Shown here piece by piece: positions 31,166 through 40,086 of a stretch of DNA of 64,000 nt. Source of the stretch: Allobaculum sp. Allo2 (lineage in GTDB: Bacteria > Bacillota_I > Bacilli_A > Erysipelotrichales > Erysipelotrichaceae); contig NZ_CP078088.1 in the NCBI RefSeq assembly GCF_022701175.1, positions 186,001-250,000 of the forward strand, given 5' to 3'. The notes beneath the pieces were generated by a model. That model searched no databases. It was not told the origin of the DNA and worked only from the letters and a program-made list of their open reading frames with translations. Positions within the stretch are counted from its first letter, which is position 1, and each line of letters starts with the position of its first letter. Both the position numbers and the translations under genes were made by a program.

Positions 31166-31401
31166 ACGTACCTCTTTCCAGATCCCGTTGGATCCTGATG
31201 TGTGTTTTGCAGACCGAAAAGCCATTATATTGCCAATGAATGCCGGGTCCGCTCCGATTTTGAAAGCTGCCGTCGCCAGGGTCTGGCTTTCAATTTCTTT
31301 GCGGAGGCCCCTCTGTACTCCGTTTTGGTCTGCTTTATTCCTAAATAAATTATAGCCGCTTAAAGACGCATAAAGACCACCAGTTCCCACAAAAGCGCAA
31401 A
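31166..31401. other. Intergenic region upstream of the cytidylate-kinase-like gene
   Basis: About 235 bp with no supported gene; it should hold the promoter for the gene starting at 31165. A TATAAT-like sequence is present on the minus strand near 31350, without a confident -35. Confidence 0.35.
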
Positions 31402-31437
31402 ACAAAAACCGGAGCCTTTCAAAAAGATCCGGTTTGC
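31402..31437 (-). terminator. Terminator of pyrE
   Basis: Minus strand AAACCGGA ... TCCGGTTT followed by TTTGTTTTG (stem arms 31406-31413 and 31428-31435), about 35 bp after the pyrE stop. Confidence 0.8.
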
Positions 31438-31470
31438 GTTGTATAGAGAGATATCGATTACCGAACGGAA

Positions 31471-32151
31471 TTAAAAATCGAACGTGCGATCCGACGCGCC
31501 GTACTGTGCATAATAGTCGCGAATTCTCGAAATCATCTCGTCATCGAGCGTTTTGTTTTCTTTCAGGCAGGAAACGATTTCCGGCATCGATACGATCGCC
31601 GCGGTTTCAAAGCCGTATTTCTTTGCGACTTCGCCAAGCGCGGACGTATCGGACTGGCCTTTTTCAGCGCGATCGAGCGAAACCATCAGGCCCTTGATTT
31701 CCACGTTTGCTGCGCCTTTGACTTTTGGCACCGTCTCATCCATGGATTTGCCGGAGGTGGTCACGTCTTCGATCATGATGACGCGGTCGCCGTCTTTGAG
31801 TTTTGTGCCCAGGAAGCTTCCTTTATCCGCGCCATGATCTTTTTCTTCCTTACGGTCGGAACAGTAGCGGATTTCCTTGCCGAAGAGGTCGTAATACGCT
31901 TCCGCGGTAACGACGGCCAGCGGAATTCCCTTGTAGGCCGGGCCGAAGAGCACATCAAAGTCATCGCCGTAACGATCATGAATGGCTTTCGCATAAAACT
32001 CGCCGAGCTTGCGCAGCTGACGACCGTTTTCATAGCCGCCGGCGTTCATGAAAAAGGGCGAGATCCGTCCGGACTTGAGCGTGAAGGTACCAAATTTCAG
32101 CACGCCGCTATCCAGCATGAAATCAATGAATTCCTGTTTGTAGTCTTCCAT
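31471..32151 (-). CDS. pyrE: Orotate phosphoribosyltransferase
   Basis: Intact, 226 residues. It joins orotate to PRPP to give orotidine 5'-phosphate in pyrimidine synthesis. The PRPP-binding motif is VIMIEDVTTSGKS; LKFGTFTLKSGRISPFFMNA and LFGPAYKGIPLA are typical of PyrE. AAGGAG lies 9 bases before the ATG. It stands alone, about 8 kb away from the other pyr genes, so its control may differ from the main operon. Confidence 0.95.
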   Translation of the reverse strand: MEDYKQEFIDFMLDSGVLKFGTFTLKSGRISPFFMNAGGYENGRQLRKLGEFYAKAIHDRYGDDFDVLFGPAYKGIPLAVVTAEAYYDLFGKEIRYCSDRKEEKDHGADKGSFLGTKLKDGDRVIMIEDVTTSGKSMDETVPKVKGAANVEIKGLMVSLDRAEKGQSDTSALGEVAKKYGFETAAIVSMPEIVSCLKENKTLDDEMISRIRDYYAQYGASDRTFDF

Positions 32152-32415
32152 TTTCTTTTCTCCTTAACTGGCTTCGAATTAACGCATGGACCGCCGCAGA
32201 TGCCTTCGCCTGAAAGGGCAAGGCGCTTTTTATATGGATTTTATATGGATATGGATCCAGAAAAGACTTTGGATCCGGGAATGCGGGCGATCTTTTTCCT
32301 GTTCAATCTTATCAGATCCGCCGCCAAAACCGGCAGCGGTTTAGAGGAGTCCGGCTTTTGACTCCAAATTCCTTTTTAAATGATCGGACCGCTCAGACGG
32401 ATCGGACAAAGAAAA
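32152..32415. promoter_or_regulatory. Upstream region of pyrE
   Basis: On the minus strand ATCCATATAAAA occurs twice in a row (around 32233-32255), giving TATAAA -10-like elements about 90 bases before the pyrE start. Confident -35 boxes are not seen. No gene and no PyrR-type attenuator were recognised in this stretch. Confidence 0.4.
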
Positions 32416-32469
32416 AGGACTTTGCCTTATGGCAGACACATAGAGTCTGGCCGCAAGGGGCAAAGTCCT
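32416..32469 (-). terminator. Branched hairpin terminator after the 39-residue membrane protein gene
   Basis: Perfect outer stem AGGACTTTGCC / GGCAAAGTCCT (32416-32426, 32459-32469), followed by TTTTTC on the minus strand. The 32-base loop itself folds: CAGAC / GTCTG inside CCTT / AAGG. It is more elaborate than the other terminators in the window. Confidence 0.65.
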
Positions 32470-32545
32470 CTTTTCGTTTGAAATGTCGTTTTACGTCCTC
32501 ATCTGATCTTGCGCTGTTCGCTCAGGACGCAGGCGCGAAGCCGCT

Positions 32546-32665
32546 TTACTGTTCGTCGGATTCTGTGCCTTCAAATTCTTCTCGAATGCCTAGAACGACT
32601 CCAGCCAGAGCGGCGATCACCATCATGGCGCTGATCAGAACCACAATCCACTTTGTATTTTGCAT
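32546..32665 (-). CDS. 39-residue single-span membrane protein
   Basis: A short gene between two intergenic regions. The ATG at 32665 is preceded by GGAG at 9-10 bases and the frame is MQNTKWIVVLISAMMVIAAL followed by AGVVLGIREEFEGTESDEQ. A short polar N-terminus, one hydrophobic helix of about 20 residues with small residues (Ala, Gly), then an acidic tail of 15 residues predict a single-pass membrane peptide with the tail inside or outside. It is followed by a strong branched terminator. I do not recognise the family. Synthesis is supported by the ribosome binding site and membrane pattern but not by homology. Confidence 0.55.
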   Translation of the reverse strand: MQNTKWIVVLISAMMVIAALAGVVLGIREEFEGTESDEQ

Positions 32666-32952
32666 AGGGGGCACTCCTTCCTGCTCAATGCCTTGAGCCG
32701 ATATTCGCGAAAGTCTTTTCCGCTTTTTCTTTTCTATATTGTACCCTCTGCACCGCTTGCCAGGGAGCGGACAATGACCGGACCTTGCTGGTCATTTTGC
32801 TTGTCTGGATGCATTCACCGCTGGCTTCCGGCTATCATTCGCCTCGGAACACTGTCTTGCTTCTTTGCCCGTACGCATTTCCTGGTTATTAATATGATCT
32901 TTATTTCAATTTCGTGAAATGTCTATTTTTTACTCCGGTTAAGTTTTTTTAT
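32666..32952. other. Divergent intergenic region
   Basis: No gene seen. It lies between the minus-strand small membrane protein and the plus-strand small helical protein, becomes AT-rich towards 33000 and must hold the promoter for the 39-residue gene, which I cannot pinpoint. Confidence 0.35.
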
Positions 32953-32981
32953 TTGTTTTCTGACTTAGGTAAAGCTATAAA
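32953..32981 (+). promoter_or_regulatory. Promoter of the first small helical protein
   Basis: TTGTTT and TATAAA separated by exactly 17 bp. The predicted leader is about 130 bases long, which leaves room for post-transcriptional control. Confidence 0.6.
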
Positions 32982-33121
32982 ACAAATCATTATAGTCGAT
33001 ATAAATCAAGCGAATAAGGCTTTTTGTTCATGTATCGTTCCGAAAAATATTTGGGCATACAAAAGGAATGATACGTGTCAGCTAGTATTATGAATGCGTA
33101 AAGAAAAGGAGATGTTTCTCA

Positions 33122-33382
33122 ATGACTAAAGAAGAATTCAAGAAAGTCCTTGATGCAGCTCTGGGTACAGATGCATACAGTGCAGAAGTAATCGCCGACC
33201 TGGTTGAACACTTCGACGCAACTGGCAAATATGCACAGACTGCCAAAGACCGTCTGGACGAGAGATATGGCTCCCTTCTCGGCTGGATTCAGAAACATGC
33301 AGCAGAAGGCGAATACGCAAAAGCTGCTGATGAAGCCGAAAAGATTGCGATCGTTCTCAAAGCCCTTGCCGCAATTAAGTAA
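33122..33382 (+). CDS. Small acidic helical protein, paralog 1 of 2
   Basis: Intact, 86 residues, no signal peptide or membrane segment. MTKEEFKKVLDAALGTDAYS begins the protein; the core VIADLVEHFDATGKYAQTAK then DRLDERYGSLLGWIQKHAAEG and KIAIVLKALAAIK predict four helices. AAAGGAG lies 9-10 bases before the ATG. A paralog follows 240 bp downstream on the same strand (about 60 percent identical by eye). Codon use is strongly biased to common codons, so the protein is probably abundant. I do not recognise the family; a cytosolic role is inferred. Confidence 0.75.
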   Translation: MTKEEFKKVLDAALGTDAYSAEVIADLVEHFDATGKYAQTAKDRLDERYGSLLGWIQKHAAEGEYAKAADEAEKIAIVLKALAAIK

Positions 33383-33491
33383 ATCCCAATCGCAAGGCAT
33401 GCCGGATCCGGACAGGGATCCCGGCAAACGATGGACGCTCAGTCTCATCGCTTAATTGATTCACTATTCTAAATTATCCATTCATCGGAAC

Positions 33492-33505
33492 GAATCTTCG
33501 GATTC
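33492..33505 (+). other. Small UUCG-loop hairpin between the paralogs
   Basis: GAATC / GATTC around the stable tetraloop TTCG in the intergenic stretch before the second paralog. No T run follows, so it may be a leader element or mRNA stabiliser. Confidence 0.35.
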
Positions 33506-33618
33506 TCCGGTTTGGAATATGCAGAACCCCGCTGGAGTAAATCCGAAGAAATCGTCCGACGAATTCTTAAGATAATCCATCGGTCAGTATGATTAAACAC
33601 TTAAGGAGGTCATCTATC

Positions 33619-33878
33619 ATGACAAAAGAAGAATTCACCAAAACCCTGGAAGCTGCAATCGGCGGCACTGAATACGGCGACGAAGTAATCGCTGACCTCA
33701 CTGCTCACTTCGACGAAACTGGCAAGTACGCTCAGACTGCTAAAGATCGTCTGGACGAAAGACTCGGCTCCCTGGAAGGCTGGGAAAAGAAACACAAAGC
33801 TGAAGGCAACGACGCAGCTGCAGCTGTAGAAGCTGAAAAGATCGCTCTCGTTAAAAAGCCCTCGCTGCTATCGCCTAA
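33619..33878 (+). CDS. Small acidic helical protein, paralog 2 of 2 (frameshift at the end)
   Basis: About 86 residues. MTKEEFTKTLEAAIGGTEYG, VIADLTAHFDETGKYAQTAK and DRLDERLGSLEGWEKKHKAEG align end to end with the first paralog. Adding one A to the AAAAA run near 33855 gives the matching end KIALVKKALAAIA and a stop at 33878; as read the last residues are wrong. The start is the ATG at 33619, eleven bases after the perfect binding site AAGGAGG; an upstream in-frame ATG at 33589 has no such site. Codon bias is even stronger than in paralog 1. Confidence 0.72.
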
Positions 33879-33944
33879 CCAGCTATAGTCCCGCACGTCC
33901 CGTCACGGTGACGTCCCTCAACAAACACTCTTAATCCCACACAT

Positions 33945-33979
33945 AAACGCCGGCTGTGCTTCGCCACAGCCGGCGTTTT
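33945..33979 (+). terminator. Strong terminator after the small paralogs
   Basis: Perfect 12-bp stem ACGCCGGCTGTG / CACAGCCGGCGT followed by TTT; about 70 bp after the second paralog. A degenerate copy of this terminator lies at 38594-38642. Confidence 0.88.
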
Positions 33980-34030
33980 CTGTTCTTTCTCGCTCCCGTC
34001 TTTTGAGAGATCGTTTCCTGCGATCGATCG

Positions 34031-34084
34031 CGTAAAAGGGCGGTGTCAAACAGGTCATTTTTTTGCCAGCCTGTTCGCACCGCC
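34031..34084 (-). terminator. Terminator of the fru operon
   Basis: Minus strand GGCGGTG ... CACCGCC (34078-34084 with 34039-34045) enclosing a second stem AACAGG / CCTGTT, followed by CTTTTA. About 40 bp after the fruA stop. Confidence 0.7.
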
Positions 34085-34125
34085 TCTTTTTCAGGTGTCT
34101 TTTATCCGGTTTACAAACTCGGATT

Positions 34126-36057
34126 TCAGGCCGCTGCTTTTACAGGCTTGCGGGTGAAACCAAGAATCAGAGCTGCAGCAGCTACGCCTGCTGCAAGAGC
34201 GACCAGATACATCAGCGGATTGCCGATGGTCAGGACAACAAAGATACCGCCATGAGGTGCCATCAGCGTGCATCCGAACAGTTCAGAAAGCGCGCCGGCA
34301 AGAGCGGAACCAATCGCACACGCGGGAAGCACGTGAAGCGGGTCGCTCGCCGCAAATGGAATTGCACCTTCTGTAATGAACGACAGTCCCATGACCACAT
34401 TCGTCGGCGCTGTTTTCCGCTCATCTTCTGTGAACTTGTTTTTAAACAGCCATGAGGCAAGAGCTATGGCGATGGGAGGAACCATGCCGCCGATCATAAC
34501 CGAAGCCATTACGGCATAATTTCCAGCCGCAAGAGAAGCCGTGCCGAATACATACGCCGCTTTGTTGAACGGGCCGCCCATATCGATGGCCATCATTCCG
34601 GCAAGCAGAGCACCAAGAACCACCCCTGAAACGCCGTTCAGCGATTCGAGCCAGAGATTCAGCTGTGTATTGAGCCAGCCGACTGGCGGTTCAACCAGGA
34701 ACATCATAATTGCACCGGTGATCAGAACACCGAAGAACGGATAGATCAGCATCGGCTTAATGCCTTCCAGGGAATCCGGGAGTTTGGTACAAATCTTTTT
34801 CAGACCGTTAATTACATAGCCGGCCACGAATCCAATCAGCAGCGCGCCAAGGAATCCGGATTTTCCATTTGCGGCAATGGCGCCGCCGACAAATCCGACC
34901 ATCAGCCCCGGGCGATCCGCAATCGACATGGCGATGTATCCGGAAAGAACCGGGAGCATGAAGCCAAACGCAATATCGCCCACACTCTTGAAGAAAGCCG
35001 CCGCCGGCGTAATCGTACCAAACAGCTGCCGCTCGGATTCAGCCAGCATGTTCATGTCTACGCAAAAGCCGTCAATCAGGAAGGCAATAGCGATCATGAT
35101 TCCGCCGCCGACAATAAAGGGAAGCATGTGCGAAACGCCGTTCATCAGGTCTTTATACACCTTGTGCCAGCCGGATTCTTTTTCTTCCGATCCTTCTGCA
35201 TGCGATGCATTGCCGGATTCGTATACCGGAGCGGCCGGATCCAGGGAGCGTTCGATCAGCTCCTGCGGTTTATGAATTCCATCGGCAACAGCGGTCTGAA
35301 TCACGCGTTTTCCGTTGAATCGATCCATAGGAACTTTTGTATCGGCCGCAACAATGATTCCATCGGCATTCTGAATGTCGTCCGCCGTCAGTATATTTTT
35401 GCGCCGCCGGATCCGCGTGTTTCCACCTTGACCCGGTATCCCATTTCCTTAGCTTTTTTCTCAATGGACTCTGCAGCCATATACGTATGCGCAATTCCCG
35501 TCGGGCATCCCGTAACCGCCACAATATAAGGAACCTTTGCATCCGGATTTGCGCCGGCTGCCGGCTCTTTTCTGCCGTCGCCGTTTTTCTGCCGCCGGCT
35601 GATCGAGGGCTTCTTCCGCCTCATTGAGCAGATTCAAAAATTCCTCTGGTGTCTGCGCCTTTTGAGTGCGCTGGAAAGCTCTTCATTCATCAGCATTCTC
35701 GACAGCTGGGCCAGCACCTGAAGATGAACGTTTCCGCCTCCGGTGCGGCAATCAGGAACAGAAGATTCACCGGCTGTCCGTCGAGAGAGTCATAATCCAC
35801 ACCGTCTGGAATGACCATGGCGGCCAGACCTGGCTGTTTTACGGCTGCGCTGCGGCCATGGGGAATCGCGATCCCCATGCCCACACCCGTCGTACTTTCT
35901 TTTTCCCGGTTATAAACCTGTTCTTCATAGGGAGCGCGCTCTGCGATTTTTCCGCTTTTTCCATGAGATCAATCGCTTTGCGGATAATTTCGTTTTTATC
36001 GGCAGCAGAAGCATGCACATCGATGCTTTCGATTGCCAGCAAATCGCGAATTTTCAT
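34126..36057 (-). CDS. fruA: PTS fructose transporter, EIIABC (several frameshifts)
   Basis: About 643 residues. Domain order is EIIA, EIIB, EIIC. The EIIA part (35680-36057) carries [14 protein letters not shown] with the phospho-His; the EIIB part (35390-35620) carries [19 protein letters not shown] with the phospho-Cys. The EIIC part (34126-35250) is a membrane permease with [20 protein letters not shown] and [15 protein letters not shown]. It imports fructose as fructose 1-phosphate. Frame changes lie near 35910, 35670, 35600 and 35390. It is the last gene of fruR-fruK-fruA. Confidence 0.9.
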
Positions 36058-36241
36058 GTGTTTTCCTTTCCTCTGCCGGACGATTCCGTCCGTCTTTTTC
36101 GCTTAAGGTAAATCGGGTGTCTCTTTGCACATCTGCATCCTGTTTTGAGTAAGGAAAACATCGCAGGCGAACACAGATCCGACGCTTCCGGAAATTCCAG
36201 ATCGGCCGGCAGGAAAGCAGTGTGCAGTGTATTGAAATCGA

Positions 36242-37163
36242 TCAGAGTGTAAACTGCTGAATCTCGATCAGACTTTCGTTCTGAAGCCGCTGAATATCTT
36301 CGTACTGGGCCAGATCGCTGCAGAAGGCGGTAGCCGATCCGCAGTAGACGCCAAGAGCAAGCGCCTCTTTAAGATTCTCGGTATCGAGATAGCCAGCCAT
36401 AAATCCCGCAACCATCGAGTCGCCCGACCCGACGGAATTGACCAGTTTTCCCTGCGGGCAGGAAGCCGTATAAAACGCGCCGTCCATTCCGGCAAGCAGT
36501 GCACCTTTCGCCCCGCGGGAAACCAGAACATTTTTGCCCCCATGTCCTGAAGTCTGCGGGCCGCCCGGGCAAGGCTTTCGACGGATTCAAGTTTCTGATC
36601 AAACAGAGCTTCCAGCTCATCCTGATTTGGCTTGATCAGAAACGGATGCCGCTCGAGGGTATGGAGCAGAAGATCGCCCGTGGCGTCTACCGCACTGAGC
36701 ACGGAGTCCTTGGTCAGATCGAGCAGATGACGGTAGAACATCGAATCCATTCCAGCCGGAACGCTTCCAGAAAGAATCAGCACATCCTTTTCGTTCAGGC
36801 TTCGGATGCGGGTTTTCAGTTTTTCCACGTCCGCCTCACAAAGCTGCAGACCGCATCCGTTGATTTCCGTTTCCCTGCCGGATTTGAGCTTGACGTTAAT
36901 CCGGGTATAGCCGGCACAGTCGATGAAGTCCTTTTAAAGCGGCGCTCTTCCAGCATGCGCACAAGTTCCTGTCCGGAAAATCCGGCCACAAATCCAAGGG
37001 CTGTATTTTCATGGCCGAGCCGTCCAAGGATCGTGGATACATTGATGCCTTTTCCGCCTGGATACAGTGCGCATTCTTCGGCCCGGTTTGTTTCGCCGGT
37101 TTCGAAATGATCGACGCGCATGATGTAGTCCAGCGAAGGATTGGCGGTAAGAGTGTAGATCAT
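36242..37163 (-). CDS. fruK: 1-phosphofructokinase (2 frameshifts)
   Basis: About 307 residues, PfkB-type sugar kinase. MIYTLTANPSLDYIMRVDHF and LYPGGKGINVSTILGRLG give the substrate-binding start; VNSVGSGDSMVAGFMAGYL contains the catalytic GSGDS motif. ILSGSVPAGMDSMFYRHLL and LIKPNQDELEALF are also PfkB-like. Frame changes lie near 36930 and 36525. It converts fructose 1-phosphate to fructose 1,6-bisphosphate and sits between fruR and fruA. Confidence 0.92.
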
Positions 37164-37316
37164 GAAGTTCTCCTTTCCTTTTTCCCAGACAGAGATACCG
37201 GGACGATCGAGCCTGGCTTACCTCGATTCGCCCAAAACCGCTGTTTGGGCTTCCTGTTTTTCTGATGATCGGTGCAAGTTCGTCACGCCGGACAGAGCTG
37301 CTTTGTCCTGAGGGTT

Positions 37317-38092
37317 TTACTGGATTTCGTCTTCGTTCTCCGAAACCGTTTCGCCCGTGCTTCGAAGAACCAGTCCGGGAAATCCATCCGGAATCTGCGC
37401 GTTTTTTCCGTAATCAGAACGGCCTGTGACAGGTCGCCAAACCGAACGGCCGCGATCTGATCAAACTTGGAAGAATCGGCAAGCACATAGGCTTCCAGCG
37501 TTCTCTCCAGCGCTTTTTCTTTACACTCGCTTCCCGTACATCCGGTGTCAGCAGTTCTCCGTCTTCTGTGACGGCATTGGTCCCAAAAATCCTTTGGAAA
37601 ATCGGTACTTGTCCAGAAATTCGAGTGTTTCTTCCCCCACCAGCGCACTGGTGATCGATTTGAGCTCTCCGCCGGTTACGGAAACCGGAACGCCGAGCTC
37701 CATCAGCCGTACGGCATGGGAAATGGAATCGGTAATCGCCCGGATCTTCTTTCCGGCCAGCAGAGGAAGGAGTGCTTCCACCGTTGTTCCAGCATCCAGA
37801 TAAATGGTTTCGCCATCCTGAATCTGCGCGGCTGCCTGAAGGGCAATCGCCTTTTTTCTTTCTGATGCTGGTCCCGGCGGCTCGCCAGCTGACTGTCGGA
37901 AACATGGGTTCTCGGTTTGCAGGTCACGCCGCCGCGTACCCGATGCAGCAGCCCCTGTTCTTCAAGCGCCATCAGATCTCTTCGCAGCGTACTCTCGGAC
38001 GTCCCGAGCAGATCGAGCAGTTCCTGCTGCGATGCTCTTTCTTTTCCTTTTAAATACTCCAGAATTTTCTCGTGTCTTTCTTCGGTCATCAT
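37317..38092 (-). CDS. fruR: DeoR-family transcriptional regulator of the fru operon (3 frameshifts)
   Basis: About 258 residues. N-terminal winged helix MTEERHEKILEYLKGKERAS then QQELLDLLGTSESTLRRDL and EEQGLLHRVRGGV is a textbook DeoR DNA-binding domain. The effector domain has TIYLDAGTTVEALLPLL and KYRFSKGFLG-type sequence, which binds a sugar phosphate, probably fructose 1-phosphate. Frame changes lie near 37855, 37590 and 37395; the corrected C-terminus is STGETVSENEDEIQ. First gene of the operon; phased repeats upstream are its likely operator. Confidence 0.88.
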
Positions 38093-38191
38093 TTTCTGTT
38101 TTCCTTCATTTCTTTTCTATTTCTTTCACCTCTGTTCACCTGGTTTTCTTACAGTGAAATCATACGGCGATGAAAGCGGTTAATCAACCAT

Positions 38192-38282
38192 ATTTATTCA
38201 AATTTATTCATTAATTTTCTTTTTATCCTTTGATTCCATCTATTTTCGTTCAGTTTCTTTCTTATTTGTTCAAAACTATTCA
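38192..38282. promoter_or_regulatory. Phased direct-repeat operator upstream of fruR
   Basis: Five related boxes, read on the plus strand as ATTTATTCA, ATTTATTCA, TTTTCGTTCA, ATTTGTTCA and ACTATTCA, end at 38200, 38210, 38252, 38272 and 38282. The spacings (10, 42, 20 and 10 bp) keep them roughly on one face of the DNA. The minus strand reads TGAAYRAA. This fits binding by a DeoR-type repressor such as the adjacent FruR; binding is inferred. Confidence 0.6.
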
Positions 38283-38358
38283 TATATTTCATATTTATCC
38301 AAAAGCAGAAACGCTGCACCCGGCCTTGGAAGCCCGCAAAATGGCGTCAAAGGCTCGC

Positions 38359-38586
38359 TCAGCTCCTTATTTGTTCATAGTACTCCAATAAAGAGCCGCT
38401 TTCGTCCAATTCTGAAAGATCGTCCGGAGGAAAGAAAACGGGACGAACGTTCTGTCCCTGGATAATTGGCGGCTTTATCTGACGAAAAACTGTCCAGAAC
38501 ACGTAAGCCTGTTTTTCGGAATGGAACGGGAAGTTCAGATGCTTCCGGAACCGGTCACGAAGCTTCAGATTTTTAAACAGGAACAA
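38359..38586 (-). CDS. Hypothetical small protein (75 residues), uncertain
   Basis: An open frame from TTG at 38586, with MFLFKNLKLRDRFRKHLNFP at the start and VFWTVFRQIKPPIIQGQNVR then PVFFPPDDLSELDESGSLLE further on. It looks more like natural protein than the shadow frames around it, but the binding site is weak and the start is TTG. It may be a decayed remnant of a larger gene, as it lies next to a degenerate terminator copy. I do not recognise the family. Confidence 0.3.
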   Translation of the reverse strand: MFLFKNLKLRDRFRKHLNFPFHSEKQAYVFWTVFRQIKPPIIQGQNVRPVFFPPDDLSELDESGSLLEYYEQIRS

Positions 38587-38593
38587 ACTCTCT

Positions 38594-38642
38594 GAATCTC
38601 ACACATAAATTGCGGGTGTGCTTCGTCACAGCCGGTATTTTC
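38594..38642 (+). repeat. Degenerate copy of the terminator found at 33.95 kb
   Basis: About 45 bp shared with 33932-33980: AATCTCACACATAAA here, AATCCCACACATAAA there, then CTTCGTCACAGCCGG against CTTCGCCACAGCCGG, ending TTTTC in both. The 5' stem arm has decayed (GCGGGTGTG for CCGGCTGTG), so pairing is weaker. It points to a duplication of a segment or gene end. Confidence 0.65.
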
Positions 38643-38746
38643 AATTCTGGCCTTTCTCAAATCCGCTTCAGACTGTATCCTGTCTAGTAGACGGATGCCT
38701 CCGGGCGAATGGAGGACATCCACATAGATCTTGGAGGATTTATATT

Positions 38747-39172
38747 TTGAAAAAGACCGTTTATACACTGCTGAGCGCAGCTCTGCTGCTTACCATGGCC
38801 GGCTGCTCCAGCAAGCCTGCAGACTCCAGCACTTCGTCTGCAGCCGGATCATCCGCTGTCTCCGACGCTTCCGCCATTACGAGCGAAGGCACTTCTTCCG
38901 CGAAAGAAGAACCTGCAGAACCGGCAATTTATGCGGTAGGCGACATTCTCGCCAACACGCCGTTCTCCCGTCAGTCGGTCATCAATCAGCTGATCGACAT
39001 GGGCTATTCCAAATCCACCGCAGAAAGCGCCGTTGACGAATACGGAGCTGACTGGGTAGAAAACGCGAAAGAAATGCTGAATCGTCTCGACAAGAAAGAT
39101 CACGACGAAGCGATCCAGACGCTGCTCGACTTTGGTTTCACACAGGAAGAAGCCGAAGCGGCTGTTGAATAA
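38747..39172 (+). CDS. Ltp-type lipoprotein with Ser/Ala-rich linker
   Basis: 141 residues from a TTG start at 38747, chosen because GGAGG lies 9 bases upstream. Signal KKTVYTLLSAALLLTMAGCSS with lipobox Cys, a Ser/Ala-rich linker of about 45 residues, then FSRQSVINQLIDMGYSKSTA and ESAVDEYGADWVENAKEML, which match the Ltp helix-turn-helix fold (PF07553), and a second related start (AIQTLLDFGFTQEEAEAAV). Ltp lipoproteins of Streptococcus temperate phages block superinfection by other phages; others are of unknown role. No phage genes lie nearby, so the function is open. Confidence 0.72.
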   Translation: MKKTVYTLLSAALLLTMAGCSSKPADSSTSSAAGSSAVSDASAITSEGTSSAKEEPAEPAIYAVGDILANTPFSRQSVINQLIDMGYSKSTAESAVDEYGADWVENAKEMLNRLDKKDHDEAIQTLLDFGFTQEEAEAAVE

Positions 39173-39392
39173 GCTGTTGAATAATTGAAAAGAAGTCATT
39201 CCAGTACCAGACCCATTTCAGGCGCTCTGCCCGCTGTTTTTACAGCCGGTCGAGCGCCTTTTCCTGTTTTCAGCTTTCCTTATCATCTTTTTCCTCTTAC
39301 CTTTTTCCTCTTCCCGCTTCCCTTTCTTTTCTCTCTTTCGTGTCCAGTTTTCAGGGTACCCTTTCTTCCTTGCTCTGGGTATGCGGCTATAG
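39173..39392. other. Intergenic region after the Ltp lipoprotein
   Basis: About 220 bp, pyrimidine-rich on the plus strand (CTTTTTCCTC stretches). No gene seen. Confidence 0.4.
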
Positions 39393-39440
39393 AAAAATCC
39401 GTCTGGATTTTGCCGAACAATCGGACAGTCCAGACGGATT
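39393..39440 (-). terminator. Terminator of the FNT/pyrF unit
   Basis: Perfect 12-bp inverted repeat AATCCGTCTGGA / TCCAGACGGATT (39396-39407, 39429-39440), followed by TTTTT on the minus strand, 45 bp after the FNT stop. Confidence 0.85.
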
Positions 39441-39484
39441 ACCATTCCTTTTGAAATGCAGCTTTGAAACACAGCGTTTCGAGC

Positions 39485-40071
39485 TTAGTTTTTGGCTTTT
39501 GCCTGCAGTGACGGCCAGCGGAAGATGGCTTTGTCTTCGACCATCAGACGGCAGATCACCGCGCCAAGCGCGTTGCCAAGCAAAATCCAGAGCAGGTTGA
39601 GCGACCATTTCCAGGCCAGCGCCATATAGGCGAAGTCGGCGATGGAGTGTTCAAATCCACAGAGGATAAATACCGTGACGCAAAGGAAGCATCCAGCGTG
39701 AAAGCCTCTTTTCCAGGAGCTGACCGCCAGATACATGAGAACGCCGCAAAACGTCCCGTTAATGAGGGCGACATACCAGCTCAGGGCGTCTTTCTTTTCC
39801 ACCAGTGCCTGCGCGGTTTCAATCACCGGCGTGTTCGTGCGCAGCAGCAGACAGACAATTCCGGCACCGATCAGGTTGCCCAGAAGAATACGGAGAAACG
39901 GCAGGTCCTGCTCGCCGAAAAAGCCGATTTTCCCGGTGAAGAGATCAAGCTGATAAATGATGACAAACGCCAGGCCGAAGCCGAAAAGAGGGCGCCCAGC
40001 GGCGCTTCGGCACGAAGGAACAAATACGCGGCAATCGCAATCATTCCGCCGGCCGCAATCGATTTTTTCAT
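39485..40071 (-). CDS. Formate/nitrite transporter (FNT) family protein, short form (1 frameshift)
   Basis: About 195 residues with five to six membrane segments. GFEHSIADFAYMALAW is the conserved FNT pore motif with its central His, and ILLGNLIGAGIVCLLL is the matching first-half motif. Family members are usually 250-290 residues, so the first segments are missing or shortened. A frame change near 39985 (FFGFGLAFVIIYQ expected) separates the parts. It starts at 40071, 15 bases after pyrF ends, and so is likely cotranscribed with it. It would pass formate, nitrite or a similar small anion. Confidence 0.8.
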
Positions 40072-40086
40072 GGAAAGCGGCCCTGC

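Noticed and set aside
38565..38768. 67-residue minus-strand frame over the terminator copy
   Set aside because: It overlaps the repeated terminator segment and the Ltp start region, has no binding site and no family-like sequence.
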